This document shows, piece after piece, positions 7,589 to 14,368 of a DNA stretch of 36,102 bases. The stretch is taken from the IMG/VR virus record IMGVR_UViG_3300032291_002057, positions 78,305 to 114,406 of that record. The stretch is one strand, 5' to 3'. The position numbers and the translations under genes are program-made. How positions within the stretch are numbered: the first letter of the stretch is position 1; every line of letters begins with the position of its first letter. Origin of the DNA: a virus. The notes beneath the pieces are model-generated. The model was not told the DNA's origin. It searched no databases and saw nothing but the letters and a program-made list of their open reading frames with translations.

Positions 7589-7797
7589 TTTGAACTCACA
7601 TTAGTTTTAAACAAAAATCCACACAAAATAGTGATGCCCCAAGCCTGTAGCCAGGACACTTCACTAACACCTGCAACAGCATCAACCAAGCAACCGTTCC
7701 ACAACATATAGACTGGCCAACTTAGCAAGAAACTAAGAAATAAAAGTCCAACAATAGCAATGAAAATTGCCCCAACCGTAACAGCAAATTTTTCCAT
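7585..7797 (-). CDS. Small inner-membrane protein (70 aa)
   Basis: Two hydrophobic segments are visible, about residues 5-33 (VTVGAIFIAIVGLLFLSFLLSWPVYMLW) and 48-62 (WLQAWGITILCGFLF). The SWPVYMLWN turn between them and the FLFK end recur, from memory, in small membrane proteins of T4-like phages. A GGAG site precedes the ATG. It is placed between a soluble small gene and an HTH gene in one transcription unit. Function is unknown; a membrane role such as exclusion is only possible. Confidence 0.75.
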   Translation of the reverse strand: MEKFAVTVGAIFIAIVGLLFLSFLLSWPVYMLWNGCLVDAVAGVSEVSWLQAWGITILCGFLFKTNVSSK

Positions 7798-7802
7798 AAT
7801 TA

Positions 7803-8069
7803 TTACTCCGAAAATTCGTACATGTATTGTGCAACACTGGGATCCAATTTGATAAGATCCTTTGCCGCGCCAGTCAAAGCACGATAACGGGCTTGCACCT
7901 GACTACGGGGCAGTTCGCCGTCACAAGAAAGATTCTCAGGACTCAATGCGGCATCAATCATTTCTGCCACACGTTTGCGGCCTTCAGGGGTATTAATCTC
8001 ATATTGAGGACCCTTGAACATAGCGTTCCACTTATTTTGTTGAGAGATGTATGCAGTAAGTGCTTTCAT
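7803..8069 (-). CDS. Small hypothetical protein (88 aa)
   Basis: MKALTAYISQ at 8069 follows AAAGGAAATGAA, so this start is preferred over the upstream open frame. The protein is mostly helical: KRVAEMIDAALSPENLSCDGELPRSQVQARYRALTGAAKDLIKLDPSVAQYMYEFSE. The C-terminal half (helix-turn-helix-like RYRALTGAAKDLIKLDPSV) could be a small binding domain. No named family is recognised. It heads a three-gene unit with the membrane protein and the HTH protein. Confidence 0.7.
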   Translation of the reverse strand: MKALTAYISQQNKWNAMFKGPQYEINTPEGRKRVAEMIDAALSPENLSCDGELPRSQVQARYRALTGAAKDLIKLDPSVAQYMYEFSE

Positions 8070-8101
8070 TTCATTTCCTTTAATCAACTGAACAAGAATG
8101 T

Positions 8102-8130
8102 ATTTTATACCCAACTTGATTTATTGTCAA
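8102..8130 (-). promoter_or_regulatory. Repeated early promoter cassette, copy 3 (diverged -10)
   Basis: TTGACA at 8125-8130, 17-nt spacer, TAAAAT at 8102-8107 on the minus strand. The GTTCAGTTGATTAAAGGA leader is kept although the region around the start site has diverged. Confidence 0.8.
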
Positions 8131-8393
8131 GCCCGGTATGTATTATAGCCACGGATTTTGCTTTGACGGTTAGTGTGACTTTCATTGAATTTAATTTCAT
8201 AACCACGCCCACGGAGAGCACCAACCAACAACGACAAATCACAGTCCTCTTCCAGGAAAGCATTCTCACCCTTTTGATAACTGTACGTGGAAATTTTATC
8301 AGCGATACCAAGACTAACCAGTTTGGACTTTGCAATACGTGCCCAAGCATGACCGGGGTCTGCAAAAACTTTGATAGAGATTTTTTTAGCCAT
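8127..8393 (-). CDS. Small hypothetical protein (88 aa)
   Basis: MAKKISIKVF at 8393 follows AAGGAAACGAA. The sequence begins with a beta strand (KISIKVFADPGHAWARIAKSKLVSLGI), then an acidic helix FLEEDCDLSLLVGALRGRGYEIKFNESHTNRQSKIRGY. The pattern of a strand followed by a helix that packs on later strands suggests a compact alpha/beta fold. It is a single-gene unit with its own promoter cassette. A different overlapping frame (8105-8407) is rejected because it lacks this ribosome site and has a biased composition. Confidence 0.7.
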   Translation of the reverse strand: MAKKISIKVFADPGHAWARIAKSKLVSLGIADKISTYSYQKGENAFLEEDCDLSLLVGALRGRGYEIKFNESHTNRQSKIRGYNTYRA

Positions 8394-8424
8394 TTCGTTT
8401 CCTTCAATCAACTGAACAAACTAC

Positions 8425-8453
8425 AGTATAAGCCCAAACTGATTTGTTGTCAA
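8425..8453 (-). promoter_or_regulatory. Repeated early promoter cassette, copy 4, with overlapping 9-bp palindrome
   Basis: TTGACA at 8448-8453, 17-nt spacer, TATACT at 8425-8430 (minus strand). A perfect inverted repeat GCCCAAACT (8432-8440) / AGTTTGGGC (8453-8461) spans the spacer and the upstream edge of the -35 box. The other copies lack it, so it could be an operator or an upstream-gene terminator stem. Confidence 0.85.
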
Positions 8454-8470
8454 GTTTGGGCATGTTGTTT

Positions 8471-8764
8471 TTACGCAACAGTCAACATGCTAGCGGGCAC
8501 TCGCCAATTTCCGAATGCTTTGCCAGTTTCACGGACAATGATAAATTTACGATTTATTTTTTCAACAGTGCCGGTCACAGGCATGCCAGTGCGGCTATTT
8601 GTAAATTTGACAATTGTTCCCACAGTCATTTCACGTTTGTTTTGTTTTGCAATTTGGGTGCGGGCAAATTTGATAGCATCACCAATGCTAGTCAATTCTT
8701 CGTTAGTGAAATTACCAAACATAATTGCTTGATTAACTTGTTGGATTTGGGAAAGACGTTCCAT
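8471..8764 (-). CDS. Small protein with SH3/KOW-like barrel (97 aa)
   Basis: The N-terminal half is helical (MERLSQIQQVNQAIMFGNFTNEELTSIGDAIKFARTQIAK). Residues 47-97 (VGTIVKFTNSRTGMPVTGTVEKINRKFIIVRETGKAFGNWRVPASMLTV) have the alternating-strand pattern of a small SH3- or KOW-like barrel: G-x-V-x-F, a turn, G-x-V-x-K-I-N, then a final W-x-V-P-x-x-L. Such domains bind nucleic acid or protein; the target is unknown. The leader and promoter are the cassette at 8798-8826. Confidence 0.75.
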   Translation of the reverse strand: MERLSQIQQVNQAIMFGNFTNEELTSIGDAIKFARTQIAKQNKREMTVGTIVKFTNSRTGMPVTGTVEKINRKFIIVRETGKAFGNWRVPASMLTVA

Positions 8765-8797
8765 TTGAAAACTCCTTTAATCAACTGAACAGACTAT

Positions 8798-8826
8798 AGT
8801 ATAAGCCCAAAATGATTTGTTGTCAA
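8798..8826 (-). promoter_or_regulatory. Repeated early promoter cassette, copy 5
   Basis: TTGACA at 8821-8826, 17-nt spacer, TATACT at 8798-8803. From the start codon through the -10 and into the spacer about 50 bases are identical to the copy at 7037-7065. Confidence 0.9.
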
Positions 8827-8832
8827 CCGTTT

Positions 8833-9066
8833 TTAGTCACCAGAATCAATGTCAAATTTAAAAGAACAATGAATACATTTGTATTCAGTGAGGCAGCGGC
8901 CAATTGTAGTACTTTTGTACTCATGTTTGCAGGGGGTACCATCTGGTCGTAGATTGACTTGACCTGTACCACGACCGTACATTTGTTGTCCACCACAATT
9001 ATTGCATTCACGACCGTCCTCAGATTTTCCAGTTCCGTTACAGACTGGACACACACCTCTTGTCAT
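8833..9066 (-). CDS. DnaJ-type zinc-finger small protein (77 aa)
   Basis: Two cysteine pairs typical of the DnaJ central zinc domain are visible: CPVCNGTGK (residues 6-14) and CNNCGG (21-26). A second group, CKHEYKS...CLTEYKCIHC, probably forms another zinc knuckle. No J-domain is present, so this is a stand-alone zinc-ribbon protein, not a chaperone cofactor. It lies downstream of an 87-residue cysteine-containing gene in the unit started at 9503-9531. Zinc binding is inferred from spacing; the partner is unknown. The overlapping frame 8823-9056 lacks these motifs. Confidence 0.75.
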   Translation of the reverse strand: MTRGVCPVCNGTGKSEDGRECNNCGGQQMYGRGTGQVNLRPDGTPCKHEYKSTTIGRCLTEYKCIHCSFKFDIDSGD

Positions 9067-9075
9067 AGTGACTCC

Positions 9076-9339
9076 TTAAATTCGTTTGAGGAAAGTGAAT
9101 ACTTTTGCAGTATCGCGGGGAACCCATTTTTTAGCATCAGGGCCACAGATTTTAGGATCTGTTCGTGCTATGTTGCAGGATTCAAAATATCCAGGCCTGT
9201 CCAGGCCTAGCGTCTTGTCAATCGGGGGTGTATAGAATGCTTCGGGTAACATACACCGATATCCATATGGATTTTTATTAATTTTATTCCAAAAACTAGT
9301 TTTAGAATTCTTACAATCCTTACAAAGGATTTTTTCCAT
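9076..9339 (-). CDS. Cysteine-containing small protein (87 aa)
   Basis: It starts MEKILCKDCKNS with a CxxC pair, followed by CMLPEAFYTPP, a DRPGYFESCNIARTDPKICGPDAKKW segment with two more cysteines, and a basic end. The spacing C6-C9, C29, C55, C65 suggests a metal-binding or disulfide-stabilised small domain; the CGPDAKKW phrase is familiar from small phage proteins of unknown function. The start lies 1 base after the stop of the 50-residue gene upstream. Confidence 0.75.
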   Translation of the reverse strand: MEKILCKDCKNSKTSFWNKINKNPYGYRCMLPEAFYTPPIDKTLGLDRPGYFESCNIARTDPKICGPDAKKWVPRDTAKVFTFLKRI

Positions 9340-9340
9340 G

Positions 9341-9493
9341 TTAGTACTCGCTTACTTTATGCTTAGGTTTACGACGGTATGCAAGTTTATTTTGCACAAC
9401 TTTGGGTTTGAACGGTGTGTTTTCTTGGAACAACACACGGTGAGCCCTGTGTTTGGGCTGTTCAATGGTAAATGAAAGAATTTGTTTTTTCAT
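9341..9493 (-). CDS. 50-aa basic microprotein under a consensus promoter
   Basis: The ATG at 9493 opens a 50-residue frame: MKKQILSFTIEQPKHRAHRVLFQENTPFKP..., ending RRKPKHKVSEY. It is very basic (many Lys, Arg, His) and could bind nucleic acid. It lies immediately after a perfect TTGACA/TATAAT promoter and 1 base before the next start codon, which together support it as the first gene of the unit. There is no ribosome site between promoter and ATG; the leader would be about 3 nt. Confidence 0.75.
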   Translation of the reverse strand: MKKQILSFTIEQPKHRAHRVLFQENTPFKPKVVQNKLAYRRKPKHKVSEY

Positions 9494-9502
9494 AATGAGA
9501 TT

Positions 9503-9531
9503 ATTATACGCCCAAAATGATTACTTGTCAA
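9503..9531 (-). promoter_or_regulatory. Perfect-consensus sigma70 promoter, near-leaderless
   Basis: Minus strand TTGACA (9526-9531), 17-nt spacer, TATAAT (9503-9508). Only 9 nt separate the -10 from the ATG at 9493, so the transcript should begin 2-3 nt before the start codon. The -35 overlaps the end of the upstream glycosyltransferase gene. Confidence 0.9.
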
Positions 9532-10864
9532 GTATTTTTAGGTCTTTTTTTACATGCTCAATCAATCCGTCCCAATCATTACCCTTTTGCCGATACAACT
9601 TCATCAAAGAATAAAATGGACTATCATCACGGTTAATGAACCAACGCCAGTCACATGCATAGTCTGACAACAATGTCCATGTGTGGACTCCTATACTTGC
9701 AGACAAATGTACTGTGGCTGTATCTATACTTATCACCAAATCTAAATTTTTCATTAGACCGGCTACACTGTAAAAATCTCCCAATTCATTTCCATAAACA
9801 ATAACCCCATTATCTTGCAACAATTTTGTTTGTTCAGGGCTAATATCATACTCTAAACTAATCAATTCAATATTGTCACTTTTAAGTTTCAATAATGTTT
9901 CTAAGTTTATGTTCTTAAATCTAGTAATGAAATTATTTCTATTACTACTCCATACAATACCTATTCGTTTTTTATTGGTCGGTCCTAATCGTTTATGCCA
10001 ATAATTTATTATGTCATCTCCGACACTATAATTAACTGATGGGATAGTGTCAATGGTTGTGTTAAAACATTTAGGTAACTCCATCAAAGGAACATGATAA
10101 TGATATTGTAAATTTGTGAGGTCACTTTCAGTTTCTATGTAGATTTTAATATTTGGATAATTGTACCTAAAAAATCTTGCTAAGGGTTTCCTACACAAAA
10201 ATACAATATGTGCTCCTTGATTTTGTAATAAAGTTAAGTATCTACCAAATTGAACACAGTCTCCTAAGCCTTGTTCTACATATACAAAAACAATTTTGTC
10301 TTTGATGTCCTGTGTTCCATCATACTCTACTCCAGACAAGATTGGTTTGAATGATATATCACTCTCATAAAACCATCGTGCATCATAATATTTCCAACCA
10401 TTAAGTAAATCACCATTCATCAAATGAGCCACACTAAGATTTAGTCTAGCAGTCATATCACTTGGATTTAGTTGTGTTGCTAACTGAAAAAAAGGTATTG
10501 CAATGTTTGGTTTACCAAACTCTCTTAGTGAGTTCCCGTAATTACTATAGGCGGCGCTGTTTTCATTCTCTAATAAAAATGCATTGGCAAATGCAGTCAT
10601 TGCTTCTTTATAAGAGCCTTTAGTTCGTAATATACTTCCATAGGCTAGCCAACTTTCAGCATACCCGTTATTCATTGCTAATTGCAAATAGGGTATAGCT
10701 TCATCAAATCTATCAAGTTTAAGTAGTGATAGACCTTTGTTGTGACAAATTATAAAGTTATCAGAATATACGGCAAGCAATCTATCATAGTGAATAATTG
10801 CTTGCTCATAATTTTTATTGATGTAACACTGATTGCCTAAATCTAACTCAGTTTGTAGGTCCAT
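9521..10864 (-). CDS. TPR protein with GT9-like glycosyltransferase domain (447 aa)
   Basis: Residues 1 to about 165 are tetratricopeptide repeats (for example NKNYEQAIIHYDRLLAVYSDN, RFDEAIPYLQLAMNNGY, GKPNIAIPFFQLATQLNPSD). A glycosyltransferase fold follows: FVYVEQGLGDCVQFGRYL (about 195-212), GIVWSSNRNN, and DLVISIDTATVHLSASIGVHTWTLL near 390, then DWRWF and SPFYSLMKLYRQ. This pairing is typical of TPR proteins with a heptosyltransferase (GT9)-like or OGT-like domain. It would transfer a sugar to protein or glycan; the donor is unknown. It overlaps the DUF805 gene by 17 bases and is the last gene of its operon. The sugar operon at 17833-21587 could supply substrates. Confidence 0.85.
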   Translation of the reverse strand: MDLQTELDLGNQCYINKNYEQAIIHYDRLLAVYSDNFIICHNKGLSLLKLDRFDEAIPYLQLAMNNGYAESWLAYGSILRTKGSYKEAMTAFANAFLLENENSAAYSNYGNSLREFGKPNIAIPFFQLATQLNPSDMTARLNLSVAHLMNGDLLNGWKYYDARWFYESDISFKPILSGVEYDGTQDIKDKIVFVYVEQGLGDCVQFGRYLTLLQNQGAHIVFLCRKPLARFFRYNYPNIKIYIETESDLTNLQYHYHVPLMELPKCFNTTIDTIPSVNYSVGDDIINYWHKRLGPTNKKRIGIVWSSNRNNFITRFKNINLETLLKLKSDNIELISLEYDISPEQTKLLQDNGVIVYGNELGDFYSVAGLMKNLDLVISIDTATVHLSASIGVHTWTLLSDYACDWRWFINRDDSPFYSLMKLYRQKGNDWDGLIEHVKKDLKILDK

Positions 10865-11204
10865 TTTCGTTGTCTCTGTTTGTATTTAATACTCCAAAAA
10901 CAATAAAGACAATAAAATTGATATATGGAATTATCAGTGATACAGTAAACCAGGGATTAATTCCTGCATCACGGCAACGTCTTACTGCGGTAGCGACTAC
11001 AAGCCAAGTTAGCACAAATCCGGTAGCAAGTAATAGCAAGGCTCCTACTAAAATACCGAATGGGCCCGATAAACCTAACAAGAAAAACAAAAACATTGCA
11101 ACTATAATCAATAGCCACGATGCAAGATATACTCCCCAATATTCACTGCGAGTGGCTCTACCGGTGAATTCAATATACTTTTTAAACTCTAACAGTTTAT
11201 CCAT
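10848..11204 (-). CDS. DUF805 membrane protein (118 aa)
   Basis: The N-terminus FKKYIEFTGRATRSEYWGVYLASWLLIIVAMFLFF is the typical start of DUF805 proteins (a G-R-x-x-R-x-E-[YF]-W motif followed by the first membrane helix). Two more hydrophobic segments lie at about 47-71 and 84-106, with RRCRDAGINPWF between them, another family signature. Function is unknown; bacterial members are small inner-membrane proteins. Overlaps with both neighbours show it belongs to the operon with the TPR glycosyltransferase. Confidence 0.9.
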   Translation of the reverse strand: MDKLLEFKKYIEFTGRATRSEYWGVYLASWLLIIVAMFLFFLLGLSGPFGILVGALLLLATGFVLTWLVVATAVRRCRDAGINPWFTVSLIIPYINFIVFIVFGVLNTNRDNENGPTN

Positions 11205-11661
11205 TTTGTTTTTTCCAAGATGTAAAAAAGTTTTTCATTTTTGTTTCTTCATTCCAAGAACTACCGTAACCATTGTCTTTATCACACAAAGCCAATGCTT
11301 CCTCTTTAGTAACAACACGGTGGCTAACAATCTGTTCACCGATATGTTGTTGGCTAAACTCTTTAGCATCTTCCATTGTAACAGTATCTAGTGCCCATTC
11401 AGTTTTATCTTTGCCATAGTTATCGATACCAACTGGCACTTCAACCATATAACGATGACGGAATGTACTGATAGTTTCAACAAGTACCCACTGAGTTGGT
11501 TCTTTCTTTTTCATAGTCCAAGACCCATCTTTGTTATCAATCCATTCAAGTGTGTCGCCCTCTTTCCATCCTGCCTCTTGCATGAGGTCATCAGGAAATT
11601 CAAGTATAGCGTCACCTGTTTCATTATCTTCTTTAACTTCTAGTGTCCAAGATTTGTTCAT
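11197..11661 (-). CDS. AbrB-like N-terminal domain phage protein (154 aa)
   Basis: Residues 1-50 (SWTLEVKEDNETGDAILEFPDDLMQEAGWKEGDTLEWIDNKDGSWTMKKK) match the swapped-hairpin AbrB/SpoVT fold: a strand, D-A-I-L-x-F-P-x-x-L, then G-W-K-E-G-D-x-L-x-W. The rest (QWVLVETISTFRHRYMVEVPVG...AKEFSQQHIGEQIVSHRVVTKEEALALCDKDNG) is a second domain that occurs after such domains in other phages, with a strand-rich first part and helical end. A DNA- or protein-binding role is likely for the first domain. It overlaps its neighbours by 8 and 4 bases. Confidence 0.75.
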   Translation of the reverse strand: MNKSWTLEVKEDNETGDAILEFPDDLMQEAGWKEGDTLEWIDNKDGSWTMKKKEPTQWVLVETISTFRHRYMVEVPVGIDNYGKDKTEWALDTVTMEDAKEFSQQHIGEQIVSHRVVTKEEALALCDKDNGYGSSWNEETKMKNFFTSWKKQNG

Positions 11662-11945
11662 ATTACCATCCTTATTAATCCAATTGTGTCGATAGTTGTT
11701 AGCAAGATGTAGTTAGCCAACATGCCAAATGATTTCCTAGTAAAACTAGCCCAAGCATAGAGAGCGCAACCAACAATCCAAACAGGGTACAAAACAAGAA
11801 GAGGAGGATTGGGGACAGTGAGAGCCATAGTGATACTACAGCCAATTGAAATTGCCCAAGCCAATACTTCAATGCAAAACCTAAATGGGTGAGAACGGAA
11901 GTCATCTTTGATCCAAGCAAAGGTGTTTATAAAAATATCATTCAT
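11658..11945 (-). CDS. Small membrane protein, first gene of glycosyltransferase operon (95 aa)
   Basis: Three hydrophobic stretches at about residues 23-44, 46-66 and 75-93 indicate an integral membrane protein; the start MNDIFINTFAWIKDDFRSHPFRFCIEVLAWAISIG resembles small phage membrane proteins with an SHPxRFxxE motif. Function is unknown. The ATG lies 6 nt downstream of a -10 box, so the mRNA is probably leaderless. The stop overlaps the start of the AbrB-like gene. Confidence 0.75.
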   Translation of the reverse strand: MNDIFINTFAWIKDDFRSHPFRFCIEVLAWAISIGCSITMALTVPNPPLLVLYPVWIVGCALYAWASFTRKSFGMLANYILLTTIDTIGLIRMVI

Positions 11946-11951
11946 AATAGA

Positions 11952-11980
11952 ATGATAACATGTTATGAGAGATATGTAAA
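11952..11980 (-). promoter_or_regulatory. Sigma70-type promoter giving a leaderless mRNA
   Basis: Minus strand TTTACA (11975-11980), 17-nt spacer, TATCAT (11952-11957); the ATG at 11945 begins 6 nt after the -10 box, at the expected transcription start. Confidence 0.75.
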
Positions 11981-11990
11981 TATGTTTTGG

Positions 11991-12299
11991 TTACTGACAG
12001 GTACGTTGACGGGTAATAGTACCATCAGGATTCTGTGTTTCAATCCATGGAGTACAAACTTGACCATATGATGGAACTACTACTGTTCGTTGAACATATA
12101 CAGGAGGGGCAACATATCCGTAATTGTAAACAGGTTCATAGTGATTGCGAGTAAGAGCATATCCAATTACTCCGCCGATAATTGCCGGTGTTACCCAATC
12201 GTTATGTCTGTGTTGATGATGATTATAATTCCGATTATGTTGTGCTTGTGCTGATACAGCTAGGGCTAAAAACGACAATGCAACAAGAATTTTTTTCAT
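11991..12299 (-). CDS. Secreted His/Tyr-rich small protein (102 aa)
   Basis: MKKILVALSFLALAVSAQAQH is a textbook Sec signal peptide with an AQA cleavage site near residue 19. The mature part is His/Asn/Tyr-rich (NRNYNHHQHRHN), has a glycine-rich hydrophobic segment (AIIGGVIGYALTR) like a glycine zipper, and ends in VCTPWIETQNPDGTITRQRTC with two cysteines that could pair. It would act in the periplasm or outer membrane. Similar short proteins occur in bacteria and some phages; the function is unknown. A TAGGAG site precedes the start. Confidence 0.8.
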   Translation of the reverse strand: MKKILVALSFLALAVSAQAQHNRNYNHHQHRHNDWVTPAIIGGVIGYALTRNHYEPVYNYGYVAPPVYVQRTVVVPSYGQVCTPWIETQNPDGTITRQRTCQ

Positions 12300-12352
12300 A
12301 ACAAATCTCCTATATACTATTTAACGTTTTGAGGCAGCATTACGTTGACATT

Positions 12353-12895
12353 TTATCCAAAATCCTGAGAATAGTCATCCATAACTTCGTTTAGTTCAGA
12401 TTCAGCTATTACTTTTTTCAAAATTTCTTCAACCATTTGATTCAGTGTAATATCACGCTTATGTGCTTCCATAAACAATTGCATCATTAATTGATCTTCC
12501 AACTCAATAGGAACTTGTATGCGGGTATCAAACTTTTCGCCATTAAACATAGCCATTGCCTTTTCAAGGAAATCTTCTTCTACTTCCAAATCAACCCACT
12601 TAACATCATCCCATGCTTGGTCAGGATCTACCTTGCGTTGTTTAGACTCAGCATAATAAGCATCCTTATGATCAGGATTTAACCAACGATAAGGTTTTTC
12701 TTTTTCCCATCCTTCATCTTTAGTCGAGACTTCTGCGGAATAAATTGTTTGGTCAACAGTGCTATACAATACGTTTACGTGAGCATAATCACTTTCATAA
12801 TCTAGGTATCGTGCATCAGGATAGCATTGCCATTGATATTCGCTACCACTAGTAATGCGGTGATCAGTGATTTCATTTATTTGACTTAAGTGCAT
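12353..12895 (-). CDS. Hypothetical protein with C-terminal ribbon-helix-helix-like segment (180 aa)
   Basis: MHLSQINEI at 12895 follows AAAGGAC and is preferred over the longer frame. The N-terminal 120 residues are acidic and aromatic (YQWQCYPDARYLDYESDYAHVNVLYST). Residues about 125-165 (DTRIQVPIELEDQLMMQLFMEAHKRDITLNQMVEEILKKVI) follow the strand-helix-helix pattern of ribbon-helix-helix proteins: R-I-x-V-P-x-x-L, then a helix, then I-T-L-N-Q-M-V-E. DNA binding is possible but unproven. It is the last gene of the ten-gene operon and overlaps the preceding gene by 23 bases. Confidence 0.75.
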   Translation of the reverse strand: MHLSQINEITDHRITSGSEYQWQCYPDARYLDYESDYAHVNVLYSTVDQTIYSAEVSTKDEGWEKEKPYRWLNPDHKDAYYAESKQRKVDPDQAWDDVKWVDLEVEEDFLEKAMAMFNGEKFDTRIQVPIELEDQLMMQLFMEAHKRDITLNQMVEEILKKVIAESELNEVMDDYSQDFG

Positions 12896-13091
12896 TTTCT
12901 TGTCCTTTGTAATGTTCAATAATAGGTTCAATGTCGTTATTATATATCTGTTCCATTGTTTTGTAAAGCATTTTGGCATCCTGCTCAGTCATGCCACTTG
13001 TCCAATTTGGTTCATCGGGTTGTTTACGCAAACCATAATCATGTCGATATGTGAGACACATATCATGGATAATTTCTTCTTTAGTTTTCAT
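12873..13091 (-). CDS. Small helical hypothetical protein (72 aa)
   Basis: Sequence MKTKEEIIHDMCLTYRHDYGLRKQPDEPNWTSGMTEQDAKMLYKTMEQIYNNDIEPIIEHYKGQ is mainly helical. The first helix plus Cys/Tyr/His and the EQDAKMLYKTMEQIYNNDIEPI helix recall short phage proteins of unknown function. The start overlaps the stop of the WGR-like gene (4 bases). No family is recognised. Confidence 0.7.
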   Translation of the reverse strand: MKTKEEIIHDMCLTYRHDYGLRKQPDEPNWTSGMTEQDAKMLYKTMEQIYNNDIEPIIEHYKGQENALKSNK

Positions 13092-13369
13092 ATCTTTAAT
13101 GTAGCCCAGAAGGCAGTTTTCTCCAAGTCTTGTTGAAATTCAGGATAGACTTCATGCAATTCGTATTCTTCTACTGAATCATAACCTTTGTTGCGTTTTT
13201 TGCGAAACAAATCCTCAGCTTCCCATACAGAAACTTTAATCAATTTTGTTTGGAGTTTAGCTCCACGACGGCCCCAAAATGTAACGCAGTCACGATCATG
13301 TAGGCGAATGATGCCCCACACTTTGTCGTGGCTACCTTCACGACACCAACCAATGTGTTCATATTTCAT
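13088..13369 (-). CDS. WGR-domain-like protein (93 aa)
   Basis: The segment HDKVWGIIRLHDRDCVTFWGRRGAKLQTKLIKVSVWEAEDLFRKKRNKGYDSVEEYE follows the WGR domain pattern: W-G-I-I strand, the F-W-G-R-R-G core at about residues 31-36, Q-T-K strand, a helix with A-x-x-L-F-x-K-K, then K-G-Y. WGR domains occur in PARPs, MolR-type regulators and phage proteins and can bind DNA ends or nucleic acids. Here it stands alone. It is coupled to both neighbours by 4-base overlaps. Confidence 0.75.
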   Translation of the reverse strand: MKYEHIGWCREGSHDKVWGIIRLHDRDCVTFWGRRGAKLQTKLIKVSVWEAEDLFRKKRNKGYDSVEEYELHEVYPEFQQDLEKTAFWATLKI

Positions 13370-13683
13370 TTTTTTAAACCTAGAATTTTCTTTTCTTCTG
13401 GAGTCAGTTTAGCAAGTGCCTCTTTTTTGATTTTTGCGAGGCGAGCCTTTTCAGCTTTTGCCTCCTGTGCCTTGCGATCCGCTTCTTGGTGTTGTTCCCA
13501 CCATTCACGAATTTCATCATCTTTAAGTACTAGAAAATCAGCATAACCTGCTTTGACTAGTTCCGTCATTGCCTTACAAGCAATGCGGGCCAGCTTGTCG
13601 TTGTTTGCTTTAAGTTCTTTATACTGCCAACTATCAGTTGGCTCGCCAGAACGATAATCATCTTCATAACTTCTGCAAGGCAT
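13366..13683 (-). CDS. Small charged helical protein (105 aa)
   Basis: It begins MPCRSYEDDYRSG, a start seen in a small phage protein family of unknown function (MPCRSD-type), then a helix KELKANNDKLARIACKAMTELVKAGYADFLVL, then a long charged coiled segment (WWEQHQEADRKAQEAKAEKARLAKIKKEALAKLTPEEKKILGL). The middle holds a Cys/Ala-rich helix. A binding or scaffold role is plausible. A GAAT-type site precedes the ATG and the gene is in tight operon order. Confidence 0.75.
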   Translation of the reverse strand: MPCRSYEDDYRSGEPTDSWQYKELKANNDKLARIACKAMTELVKAGYADFLVLKDDEIREWWEQHQEADRKAQEAKAEKARLAKIKKEALAKLTPEEKKILGLKK

Positions 13684-13684
13684 T

Positions 13685-13927
13685 TTAAATTCCTTTATTC
13701 CTTAAAAATTTTGTTAACCGCTCTTCCTGTTTTGCCAAATGTTTTGCAAATTCTTCTTTGGTGATTAAAAAATGAAATCGTTGGGTTTCATTATAACAAA
13801 ACACATAGCCTTGAACCCAATATTCATAACTAGCCAAATTCACAACACGGTCATCCGCCAGTTCCTCAGCGGTCCATCCAGGGTATGAATACTCTTTGCC
13901 TAGATACTTGAGTGTGATGGTGTTCAT
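13685..13927 (-). CDS. Small hypothetical protein (80 aa)
   Basis: The N-terminal half has strand-like segments (TITLKYLGKEYSYPGWTAEEL...VNLASYEYWVQGYVFCYNETQRFHFLITKEEF), followed by a basic helix (AKHLAKQEERLTKFLRNKG). No motif is recognised. It overlaps the upstream gene by 4 bases and lies 1 base from the next gene. Confidence 0.7.
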   Translation of the reverse strand: MNTITLKYLGKEYSYPGWTAEELADDRVVNLASYEYWVQGYVFCYNETQRFHFLITKEEFAKHLAKQEERLTKFLRNKGI

Positions 13928-14127
13928 GCTTCAACTCCAATACACTGTTCCACATCCTGCAAGATACGCTTGAGTTCGCCAATGTTATCTTCAAGCATAC
14001 CTACCATTGTAGCCTTGTGCGACCTATCTGACGATTCCACTGGATGAAACTCTTGCCATTTAGTAAGTAGTTGTTCCTTGCCGGCAATTGTGTTACGCAG
14101 ATTATCTATTACGGTTTGGATGTTCAT
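13924..14127 (-). CDS. Small coiled-coil protein (67 aa)
   Basis: The protein is helical with two likely helices: NIQTVIDNLRNTIAGKEQLLTKWQEF and KATMVGMLEDNIGELKRILQDVEQCIG, with a turn at HPVESSDRSH. This is a helical hairpin of a kind seen in small phage proteins of unknown function. It starts just after the stop of the SH3-like gene and overlaps the downstream start. Confidence 0.7.
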   Translation of the reverse strand: MNIQTVIDNLRNTIAGKEQLLTKWQEFHPVESSDRSHKATMVGMLEDNIGELKRILQDVEQCIGVEA

Positions 14128-14128
14128 T

Positions 14129-14368
14129 TTATTTCCTCAACAAGTATGCTGTCAATTCAGGGCCGTCAACTTTTGTAAGTTGTGAGGGACCTTGTAGTAG
14201 TTCAGTGTAGTAACCGTAACCACTATGGTTCCAAGTGTTCATAAACGACACACGGACCTGTTTAGGGGTAAAGTGAATTACTCTAGCAAGAACAAAATGA
14301 CGATAACCTGGGGCAATGACAATAACACTGTCACCAAGTTCAAGTTCACGACCTAGAAAATCTTTCAT
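14129..14368 (-). CDS. Small SH3-like beta-barrel protein (79 aa)
   Basis: MKDFLGRELELGDSVIVIAPGYRHFVLARVIHFTPKQVRVSF has the SH3-like barrel pattern: G-x-x-L-x-x-G-D-x-V, then a strand, R-V-x-x-F-T-x-K-x-V-R-V. A similar protein recurs in other T4-like phages as a hypothetical. It might bind nucleic acid, but no evidence shows it. It is coupled to the upstream gene by a 4-base overlap. Confidence 0.75.
   Translation of the reverse strand: MKDFLGRELELGDSVIVIAPGYRHFVLARVIHFTPKQVRVSFMNTWNHSGYGYYTELLQGPSQLTKVDGPELTAYLLRK

Noticed and set aside
8105-8407. Alternative minus-strand frame over the 88-residue gene
   Set aside because: The frame of the gene at 8127-8393 has the ribosome site and balanced composition; this one is Leu/Val/Lys-biased and overlaps it fully.
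7827-8732. Plus-strand open frame of 301 codons across several small genes
   Set aside because: It runs antisense to genes with promoters and ribosome sites, and has a Cys/Phe/Ile-rich unlikely composition.
8823-9056. Alternative frame over the zinc-finger gene
   Set aside because: It lacks the CxxCxGxG motifs and has no ribosome site.
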